This document shows positions 35,496-43,800 of a stretch of DNA of 64,000 nt, piece after piece. The first letter of the stretch is position 1. The number at the start of each line of letters is the position of its first letter. Source of the stretch: an uncultured Microscilla sp. (lineage in GTDB: Bacteria > Bacteroidota > Bacteroidia > Cytophagales > Microscillaceae); NCBI RefSeq assembly GCF_947493425.1, contig NZ_CANLRP010000021.1, positions 1 through 64,000 of the forward strand, in the 5' to 3' direction. The notes under the pieces are model-generated. The model was not told the DNA's origin. It worked only from the letters and a program-made list of their open reading frames with translations, and searched no databases. Both the position numbers and the translations under genes were made by a program.

Positions 35496-36323
35496 TTAAT
35501 CTTTTACTTTTTTATAAATTTTTTCCTCGTTACTTACTACTATAAATTTGTTGGCTATTTCACACCAAATCAAGGATTCTTTTGAACCAACTACTAAGTA
35601 ACTGTACTTGTATAAGCTTTCGTGAAACATTTTCAGTACCTGATTTTGCAATGTCTGATTGAAATAAATCATCACATTACGGCACAGAATGAGGTCAAAT
35701 TTAGAAAATGAGGCACCCTCAACAAGATTATGAGCCTTAAACTGCACCCCCTCAACCAAGGATTTGTCCATTACAGCTTTATTATTCTCTTCTTTGTAGT
35801 ACTTGTCTAAACTAAAATTGCCTTGAAAGCGAATGTAGTTTTTTTGATTAAGCTCCATGTTTTTCAAGGAGTAGGCTCCCTGGCCGGCTTTCTCTAAGAT
35901 AGCAGTGTCTATGTCAGTAGCGACAATCCGGGCACGGTCTAACAAATCCATTTCCTTAAGCAAAATAGCCATCGAAAAGACCTCTTCTCCTGAAGAACAA
36001 CCCGCATGCCAAATGCTAATGTTTTTGTTGTTCAACAAAATGTTAGGAATCACATTGTCGCGTAGTTCTCTCCAAAACGAAGGGTCACGAAACATTTCTG
36101 TAACATTGACAGTGATTTCAGATAAAAAATCATGAAAGAATTTCTCATCGCCCGTTGATAGTCTTTCACAGAGCGCCTCTATTGACGAAAACTTGTACAG
36201 TTCTATGATCCGCTGAATGCGCCTTCGGAAAGAAGACATTGCATAATTAGAAAAGTCGTAGTCATAGTTCTTTTTTACTATGTCGACCAATGTGCGTAAC
36301 TGTGTTATTTCAATCTCTTGCAT
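35496..36323 (-). CDS. cheR: CheR-type SAM-dependent protein methyltransferase
   Basis: This 275-residue enzyme has the CheR N-terminal helical domain (about 1-75, with FSNYAMSSFRRRIQR) and the methyltransferase domain with the SAM motif IWHAGCSSGEE (104-114), ATDID near 135-139 and ILCRNVMIYFN near 222-232. It transfers methyl groups to glutamates on receptor helices. It is the first gene of the minus-strand series cheR, cheB, GAF, phosphatase, siaB, siaC, TerB-ABC. The 735-base spacer in front of it probably carries the promoter. Confidence 0.92.
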   Translation of the reverse strand: MQEIEITQLRTLVDIVKKNYDYDFSNYAMSSFRRRIQRIIELYKFSSIEALCERLSTGDEKFFHDFLSEITVNVTEMFRDPSFWRELRDNVIPNILLNNKNISIWHAGCSSGEEVFSMAILLKEMDLLDRARIVATDIDTAILEKAGQGAYSLKNMELNQKNYIRFQGNFSLDKYYKEENNKAVMDKSLVEGVQFKAHNLVEGASFSKFDLILCRNVMIYFNQTLQNQVLKMFHESLYKYSYLVVGSKESLIWCEIANKFIVVSNEEKIYKKVKD

Positions 36324-37058
36324 AATAATTCGCGCATATTGTTACACAAGTGTAAGTAGTGAACATTTATGATTTTTTTATTGATGAAACTCTTCTTGCT
36401 TGTATGATTTGAGTATGTAAGTGACTTAACTAGCACACTAAATCCCTGACCTGGTATTTCGGTGATTTTTGCTTTTTGACTTTACCTCAAGAAACAAACT
36501 TCATGCTAAATATGGTAGTATAATTTAGTAGCCAAAAACAGAGTTTTGTAACTCACTTTGTTTGCTATTCACAAGACAATACAGGTACAAACTTTTTGTA
36601 ATATTAAGAAATAATTTGAAATTATTTTTAATCTGATGTTATATGTTTTGTGATCTTAAAGAAAGAAGCTTGAAGTTAAAATTTCACAATTACTCTACAC
36701 TTATATAATTTCTAAAACAAATAATTGATGTTATAAATTGAGTCACCCCTGATACATTGTATAAGTGAGTGTTGATTGTCAAAAGTATGTAATAAAGAAA
36801 AAACATTTGGTATTTTCTATGTAAAAGTTTGATTAGTATAACAAAACAGACAAGTTCATTTTTTGTTAGTTAGTATTTTATTTATGGTTACTACCATGAA
36901 TCAATTAAATGTTTAACTTTGTGCTTGTTTTAAACTAATAATTAGTTGAAAATACGTTTGTTAAGTTTTTCTCGCCTTTCCTTATTCATTAATGCATAAT
37001 AGTTGATTTTTTGGAGAAAACATAATAATATTTTAAACTTTATAAATTACTCTTATCT
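36324..37058. other. Long AT-rich intergenic region between divergent genes
   Basis: This 735-base spacer separates cheR and the nucleotidyltransferase gene, and no ORF with coding character was found on either strand. It should contain both promoters. A TAACTTTG box at 36914-36921 fits TAnnTTTG for the plus strand. No repeat family from elsewhere in the window is present. Confidence 0.45.
36914..36921 (+). promoter_or_regulatory. Possible -7 box (TAACTTTG) for the nucleotidyltransferase gene
   Basis: TAACTTTG followed by TG fits the Bacteroidota -7 pattern TAnnTTTG, with about 130 bases to the start codon. No convincing -33 box is seen. Confidence 0.3.
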
Positions 37059-38066
37059 ATGAAGGTGGTTATACCTGTTGCTGGCATAGGAGCTAAACTT
37101 CGCCCACATACACACACACAACCTAAAACACTGGTACCTATTGCAGGCAAGCCCATGCTTGCACACATAGTTGATCAACTTATAGAAGGTGGTATAAAGG
37201 AGTTTATTTTTGTTTTAGGATATTTAGGCGACAAAATCGAGTCTTTTTTATTGCACGAATATGGTGATCGTATTACTATGGACTTTGTGGTACAGGAACC
37301 CAGAGAAGGCTCTGCCCATGCGATATGGATTAGCCGTGAACATATCAAAGATGAAAAAGAAGTGTTGATTGTATTGGGTGATACTATAGCCAATGTAAAC
37401 CTGGAAGCGATTTTCAAGTCCCCCCACTCTATTGTTGGAGTAAAAAAAGTCAGTAATCCACTAAATTTTGGTATTGTAGAAACCAACAAAGAAGGAAGAA
37501 TTAAACGACTGGTTGAAAAGCCACGCATTCCTAAATCAAACCTTGCACTAGTGGGTATTTACAAGATTACCAATACCATGACTTTATTAAATGCTATACA
37601 GCATTTGATAGAAAATGACATCCGCACTAACAATGAGATTCACCTGACAGATGCTCTAATGCAAATGATTAATCAAGATGAACGTATAGATACTATTCAG
37701 GTAGACAATTGGTTTGACTGTGGTAAAAAAGAAACGCTGCTTGAGGCAAATGCTATATTGCTGAACTTAAGTGAGTATAGAAATAAAAAATATCCAGAAT
37801 ACCCCAAGACTATTATTATCCCTCCAGTAAGCATAGGCGAAAACTGCCAGATACATCACTCTATTATAGGCCCTAACGTGGCCATTGGTGACAATACCAT
37901 TATGGAGCATACTATAGTAAAAAACACTATTATTGGCTCATTTAGCCAGTTGAAAGATGTAATTTTAGAAAGCTCTATCATTGGCAATGATACATCACTT
38001 ACAGGTTTAAACCAAAGCCTAAACATTGGTGATAACGCTGAAATAAACTTAGGTACCCCTCATTAG
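37059..38066 (+). CDS. Sugar-phosphate nucleotidyltransferase with left-handed beta-helix tail
   Basis: The 335-residue protein is a two-domain enzyme: an N-terminal nucleotidyltransferase (about 1-235), and a C-terminal hexapeptide-repeat beta-helix (about 250-325, with repeated IG or IIG steps). The signature VVIPVAGIGAKLRPHT, then PKTLVPIAGKPML, and the LGDTI and GIVET motifs match the RmlA/GlmU-type family that makes NDP-sugars such as dTDP-glucose. Substrate cannot be fixed. The neighbouring minus-strand glycosyltransferase suggests a role in surface sugar biosynthesis. Stops of the two genes are 13 bases apart. Confidence 0.87.
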   Translation: MKVVIPVAGIGAKLRPHTHTQPKTLVPIAGKPMLAHIVDQLIEGGIKEFIFVLGYLGDKIESFLLHEYGDRITMDFVVQEPREGSAHAIWISREHIKDEKEVLIVLGDTIANVNLEAIFKSPHSIVGVKKVSNPLNFGIVETNKEGRIKRLVEKPRIPKSNLALVGIYKITNTMTLLNAIQHLIENDIRTNNEIHLTDALMQMINQDERIDTIQVDNWFDCGKKETLLEANAILLNLSEYRNKKYPEYPKTIIIPPVSIGENCQIHHSIIGPNVAIGDNTIMEHTIVKNTIIGSFSQLKDVILESSIIGNDTSLTGLNQSLNIGDNAEINLGTPH

Positions 38067-38079
38067 TCAGTCTATTGAG

Positions 38080-39246
38080 TTACTTCTTAACCACTACCAA
38101 ATATAAGTGATCATTGGCAGCCTCGTGGTTAAAGTAATAATCTAAAATTTGAGGTTGATAGTTGATCAAGAAATAAAATAAAAAATCTCTCACCTCCTGC
38201 TTGGTTACAACTTCTAAATTGTATGTTGCCATATCGACCCACCTATATGATATCCCTATTTTAGAAAGCATTTGATTAGAACGATGCAAAAATTTACTCG
38301 TCCAGGTTGTCTTATTATTTTTAATTAGATTAAAAGTTTGGCTCACAACTAAAGCCTCTCCTGCTGCCAATTTATTAAACTGGCAACAAAAGCTCACAAA
38401 AACCTGCTCTTTAGGGTACATAAACTCAAAAGTAAGTTGATCGGTAAAACCTACTTTTTTCGCTAAATGCAGCGCCACACGATTTTTAGTATAGTACAAG
38501 CTTGTCATTGCATACGTACCTGACTCAGTATGCTTTTTTGCTTTATAGTACTTATACATTTGATCATACCAACCATTGGGCAATGCTTGCTTAGACTTCG
38601 GGTGCCATTGATGGTAAATAAGCAGGTTTTGAATACTGCCTTTTGAGGGTATGCCTGCTTGTTCTAGTCGGCGAGCAAAATCTATGTCTTCGAGCCCCCA
38701 CAGCTTGTAAAAATCGTCGTACCCTCCTATTTTTTCAAAAGCTTCTTTTTGAAATCCCAACACTCCATAGTTGGTTACATCAGAGGTTTTTTTGAGGGTT
38801 TTCCACAGGCAAACGGAATCATCAAACAGTAAATGGTGTTGTTTAAAATTTTTTGGTAAGTAATAATAGCTGTATCTTATATAGTGAGTAGCTGAAAGGG
38901 CAGAATAAGTAACCTCAATAAAGTCAGGTGAAAAAATAAGGTCGATATCTATAGTGACAATATAAGCACCCTTTGTATACTTCATACCTGTATTAAGTGC
39001 CCGCGATCGATTCCAAAACATACCTCTTGTATCTGTATAAAAATACTGCGCAAAAGAGAGTGAATTTACCAAATGCTGTACTTGTGTGCTATACTTGTCA
39101 CTACTACCATAATCTAAAAAAATTAACTCAAAGTTTTGGTTAGTTTGCCAAGCCAACGACTCTAAACAGTTTTTTACTCGCGTAATATCACGATTTCGAT
39201 AAACCACAATTAATGATAATAAAGGAGTAGATCTTGCCTCTTCCAA
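38080..39246 (-). CDS. Family 2-type glycosyltransferase with galactosyltransferase-like C-terminal motif
   Basis: This 388-residue protein carries a GT-A fold: LSLIVVYRNRD at the start, TIDIDLIFSPDF with the metal-binding acidic triad (around 96-107), and GGYDDFYKLWGLEDIDFARRL (around 173-193) which fits the GT2/GT7 C-terminal motif of galactosyltransferase-type enzymes. It is soluble with no membrane helices. The last 120 residues have no familiar domain. It likely builds a surface glycan; donor and acceptor are unknown. It lies immediately downstream of the small hydrolase gene (8 bases). Confidence 0.8.
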   Translation of the reverse strand: MEEARSTPLLSLIVVYRNRDITRVKNCLESLAWQTNQNFELIFLDYGSSDKYSTQVQHLVNSLSFAQYFYTDTRGMFWNRSRALNTGMKYTKGAYIVTIDIDLIFSPDFIEVTYSALSATHYIRYSYYYLPKNFKQHHLLFDDSVCLWKTLKKTSDVTNYGVLGFQKEAFEKIGGYDDFYKLWGLEDIDFARRLEQAGIPSKGSIQNLLIYHQWHPKSKQALPNGWYDQMYKYYKAKKHTESGTYAMTSLYYTKNRVALHLAKKVGFTDQLTFEFMYPKEQVFVSFCCQFNKLAAGEALVVSQTFNLIKNNKTTWTSKFLHRSNQMLSKIGISYRWVDMATYNLEVVTKQEVRDFLFYFLINYQPQILDYYFNHEAANDHLYLVVVKK

Positions 39247-39254
39247 TTGACCTG

Positions 39255-39746
39255 TTATTTAACAATGTATTTGTAACATGCATACTCATAAGTTGGCATA
39301 TCTATTTGGTGCCCAAGACTATTTATATGGTCTATATAGTACTGTGTTGGGGAGTTATGCTTCATCAAAAAGTCAAGGGTAGTTTGTGGTGGTATCACCT
39401 CGTCTTGCCCACCCAGTATGATAGAATAAAATGGTTGAAAAGATGTAACAGTAGTTAGAGTAACTATTTGTTGAATTATTGATTGAAAAGCCAGGGCAGG
39501 GTTAAACAATAAAGCTTTACATTGTAAATGAGGCGCCAACCAATATCCCATAAAGCCTCCTGCCGAACTACCTACAATATAGTTTATCTCACGTTTTTTA
39601 GCCCCTTCGAGTAAATAGGCAAAGGTATCTGGGTTTTCGCGATAATTTAACTGGGGAGCCCACACATTATCGGCAATGTCTTGCAACACAGCCACTTTGT
39701 CGGGGCGTGGACTACTGTCTAAACCATGAATATATAATAAGTTCAT
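39255..39746 (-). CDS. YqiA/YcfP-type small alpha/beta hydrolase
   Basis: At 163 residues this is one of the minimal alpha/beta hydrolases. NLLYIHGLDSSP starts it, the nucleophile is in GSSAGGFMGYW (around 59-69), the acidic residue in GGQDEVI and the His in SLGHQIDM. Family members act as esterases of unknown physiological substrates. It sits in a minus-strand run between a membrane protein upstream (13 bases) and a glycosyltransferase downstream (8 bases). Confidence 0.82.
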   Translation of the reverse strand: MNLLYIHGLDSSPRPDKVAVLQDIADNVWAPQLNYRENPDTFAYLLEGAKKREINYIVGSSAGGFMGYWLAPHLQCKALLFNPALAFQSIIQQIVTLTTVTSFQPFYSIILGGQDEVIPPQTTLDFLMKHNSPTQYYIDHINSLGHQIDMPTYEYACYKYIVK

Positions 39747-39759
39747 CGGGTAGTTATTG

Positions 39760-40746
39760 TTAAAGTGTTCCGTCCCACTTCCACCAATAATATAGGGGAA
39801 GTAGAATTAAAATAATGACAGTGAATATACTCACCCAACGCATCTTACGTGCTAAGCTTGCATGCTGTTGATGTAGTCTTGCCTTAAATATTTGCAACAG
39901 AAATGCCCCAAGTAATGCCCCGGCAAGCAGGTAATATCCACCAAAAAAGACATATCCGATCAGATAGTGCTTTATCCAAAATATATCATACAAACAATTA
40001 TGTGAAGGTAAACCATAAATGTACTTTACAAAAAACTGCTTGAGGCTATAGATGCCCGAAGTAATAAAGGCAAAGCCCAATATAAGGTTTAGCCAAGCCA
40101 AGCGCTTACTGGTCAGCAAAATAGCTATCAACCCTCCACCACTCAACCCAAATACCCACAACCAAGATGATGTAAAGTCGCTGCCAAATAAAGTAAAATA
40201 ACCTGTTTTGCCACTTTGAGCAACAAAAGTAACACTACAACAAGTAGCAATTACATCGGGTTTTATATGATAGAAAAATAGCACAGTATACACCAGCTCT
40301 ACTCCTAGCAGCAAAAATACAGGATAAATCAACCAGTACTTTATTGGGGTAAGAGGGTAAGCAGGCTCGCTGTTGTCTAAATAATTTAATAACAAATAAG
40401 CAATGTACAATAGCATTGCTCCCATTTTGATGTATAGTAGAGGTTTGCCATAACTATTCACTCCTAAAACTCCATCGGCACACATGGCACCTTTGATTAC
40501 GCCTGTCAGGTGATGGTTGGCGACATTAAGAAACATCAACAGGGCTGCTACCTGAAATATAAGTACAAATTGTACAATAGAGCCTACCAAGTAGCTTCTA
40601 CGTTCCAGCATGAGTTGTTCCTCACCGAAACCGTTTACAGACCATCGTTTAATGATATGGCTACTGAGTAAAGCAGCGCCTGCTAATAATACAAAAGAGC
40701 TTAACTGTGACAATAATAAAGCAATTACCCAATAATCTGTGAGCAT
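39760..40746 (-). CDS. Polytopic membrane protein with conserved-looking Cys residues (328 aa)
   Basis: About eight membrane helices fill this protein. Its Cys residues cluster in or next to loops: GAMCADGVLG (about 86-95), IATCCSVTF (about 166-174) and SHNCLYDIF (about 248-256). That spacing (one, pair, one) looks purposeful, as for disulphides or metal binding, with His residues nearby (HHL, HNC, KHYLIGY). I do not recognise the family. It is followed by the small hydrolase and glycosyltransferase on one strand. Confidence 0.65.
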   Translation of the reverse strand: MLTDYWVIALLLSQLSSFVLLAGAALLSSHIIKRWSVNGFGEEQLMLERRSYLVGSIVQFVLIFQVAALLMFLNVANHHLTGVIKGAMCADGVLGVNSYGKPLLYIKMGAMLLYIAYLLLNYLDNSEPAYPLTPIKYWLIYPVFLLLGVELVYTVLFFYHIKPDVIATCCSVTFVAQSGKTGYFTLFGSDFTSSWLWVFGLSGGGLIAILLTSKRLAWLNLILGFAFITSGIYSLKQFFVKYIYGLPSHNCLYDIFWIKHYLIGYVFFGGYYLLAGALLGAFLLQIFKARLHQQHASLARKMRWVSIFTVIILILLPLYYWWKWDGTL

Positions 40747-40825
40747 ATTTTATCCCCGTTTCTTTTATCTGTAAATCAGGTGTAGTGTTATGAAGTCATG
40801 GCAAATTTACATTTATTTTTATATA

Positions 40826-40857
40826 CAAAAAGCCAGACTTTGTAAAGCCTGGCTTTT
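40826..40857 (-). terminator. Intrinsic terminator after the giant T9SS protein gene
   Basis: AAAAGCCAG pairs with CTGGCTTTT around 40827-40857 (interrupted inner stem), and on the minus strand it runs into TTTTT. It lies 25 bases past the stop codon. Confidence 0.85.
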
Positions 40858-40881
40858 AGATGAATTATAAACAAAATATTT

Positions 40882-43800
40882 TTATCGGTTTACCACTAGT
40901 TTTTTAGAGGCTATCAACGAACCTTGAGTGACCCGGATGATATAGATTCCCGCTTTCAAGTTTTTAACAGGAAGTACTACACGATTTAAACCAGCATTGG
41001 TTTGCACTGTAAACTTGTTGGTTTGTACTCCCATAATGCTTGATATTGATACAGTGGCCTCACCCAATTTTGGAGACTCAAACTGCAGTACAGCATTATC
41101 TGAACTGGTAGTAGCAGGGTTAGGAATCAGCTTGAGCTTCATGTCATTCAAGGCATCTATGCTCACTTTTACAATTGGGCTATAGCCAAAAGTATTATTG
41201 ACAGTAAACGCTTTTAATCGATAAAATACTACTTGTTGTCCTAAAGGTAAGTCAGTATCTACATAATTGTAAGGAGTAGGTGTATCAGAGTAACCTTTGG
41301 CATTGATATTTGCCAAAGTTTTAAACTCGCCTCCGGCAACCGCCCTCTCTACTTCAAAACGTGAAGCTCCTTGCTCGGTTAATGTAATCCAATCTAAAAA
41401 CACCTTATTACCTCTCAATATCCCATTTAACTCTATCAAGCGAATGTTCAAAGGAATACCCAATACAGTAGGGTTACCTGTTAACTCACAGTTAGTACTT
41501 TGCAATACACTTCTTACCTGTGGATCGGTAGAATTGGTACATTCACGAAACGAGATAAAATCGATTCCAAAGTCATTACCATTGGCAGTAGCCGAAATGT
41601 TTTCTATACATAAGTTAATCTGGTTCACATCATAACCTTCGTTACCAGCATCAGGGGCTTTGTAAATACAACGCATAGGCACCCACTGATCGGGGCTTTC
41701 GGGCAAAAACACATCTGAGTTTAAGATTTTAAGGTCTATGTTGTTGGTGCCACAAGCACGGGCAGCTCCATAAGGAACACTTGGTGCCAGTTCAGGATAA
41801 CTAATCCCACCTGATCTGCCATTTATGCCAGGATGAATAGGACGGTGCACTACATTGGCAGCGGTTTCGGCGGCAGTAATGGTTCCTATGCTTCCGGGGT
41901 GGGCTGTTTCATACAATGTAGCGTCAGCAGGAGTTAAGGTTACTCCTTTGCTCCCCGCAGAACCATCATACAGAGGGTTCGTGGCGGTTCCTTCACATAC
42001 TGTAATTCGTAATTGGGGATCATCTAAAGAACTACGGTTGGTAGGAATCAAACTATTGAACCAAGCACTGAACACATAAAAATTACCCGGAGTAAGGGTA
42101 TAAATGGTTTGACACCAAAATTTCCCCCTTTGACGACGACCATTTACAATCAACAAGTTGGCATCATTACCGTGGCTTGATTCTATAGTAGTAGGGCTCA
42201 CATAAGGGCAAGCATCAGAACCTACTCCACCTCCCGAACTACAATAAGAACCGTTGGGTCCCCAACCAGTATAAGGGTAGCCATAGGCATAAAAAGCAGA
42301 GTGCACATTATTGGCGGTATTTGCCACACTATAATACCCTTCTGGGTTTAGCTCATTTCGAGTGGATACACCATTTACATCAGGACGGTAGCCATATTCA
42401 CTGGCAAAAACCTGCACTCGTTGCTTAGCATTGAGTAAAGTTGTATTAGTATTGTCTCCCGAATAGGTTTTATCAAAAGCAGTAAAATGTCCATCTCTTA
42501 CCCGTTCGCCCCCTAAGGTACACTGCAAATAAGGGAAGATACTAATTTTCCCTTGCACTGCATCACTAGAATTGGTGCTAATTACCCGGATATAATAAGT
42601 GGTGGGAATAATGTTACCTGCCCCATCATTTCTGGTTTGGAAAGTAATCGTTTCTTTTCCTTCGCCTACTGAGTTGGCACAAGCCACCAAGTTGAGCGTA
42701 CTACAATCAGCTCCAGTTTGTTCATAAATAACCACCCCTACGTTTACTACATCAGGGTCTAACGATTTAATGGCATCACCATCGTCGTTGTCATATACTA
42801 CAGTAATGGTAGAATCAATATCAGCGGCGGTGGTAAATCTAGCCCACACATCTTTTTCGGCGGCTCCTGAAAGTATACAGTTTGAAATCACAGCAGAGTT
42901 AGAACCATCCAGAGAATAAGACGACTCTATGTTGAACTGTTCATCGCTGGTGCCAATGGCAAGGGTAGGTGCAGCACTACAGTTATCTGAGGCAAGGCTG
43001 GTGCCTTCAAATACACATAACCTGCCATAAGTACCCGTATTGTTTGCCGAAATATTCATCATTCTGATATAGTACTGTACCCCAGCCGTAGCAGGGAAAG
43101 TAAGCTTTTCTACCCCTTCGGCTCCTGCCCCAATGTCGTTGGCACAAGCCACAAAAGTAAGAGGACCACCACAAGTACCACTATACACTGCAATTGCCAC
43201 ATCATTGGCAGCTGATAAATCTTGATTTTCGTTGCCATACTCAATAGTATGGGTGGCTGTGTTGATCGCCGAGAAAGTAGACCAGGCATCGGCAGTCACC
43301 GCACCAATAGGTATGGTGGGAGTACAAGCTCCCAAAGGCTCTCCTGAATTGGTGAAGTTGGTCAAGTCGCTGGCACAAGCCGCGCTACTTTTCAGTATGT
43401 TCATTCTTAAGCCACAATCACCCACCTCAATGGTGTTTGCCGAAGCACAAGTATTGGTAGCTATTTTAGAAGTAACCGCTACAGGTGGCACTGTGCTGCT
43501 GTTATACACACAAATGTAACCAGTCATTACTCCTCCGTTGGCACTGCTCGTGTTTATTACCCGAATGTAATAAGTAGCTCCATTGGTAGTGTTGGATATG
43601 GTTACCTGTTCAGTCTGAGCGCCACTATAATTACAATTTTGCCCTGAACAAGCCTCTAAAGTTCTTGCACCACAACCAGTACCCCTTGATATTTCAATGA
43701 ATGCATTGCTGTTGGGGTCAGTACTTTCATAACTAATGGTTACATTTCCTCCGTTTCCAGTAAAACGTGCCCAAGCATCTTTTTCTACAGCAAATGGTCC

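Noticed and set aside
34860-36323. Full chemotaxis operon
   Set aside because: Only CheR and a receiver-less CheB are present; no CheA, CheW, CheY or MCP is encoded nearby, so it is not annotated as a chemotaxis cluster.
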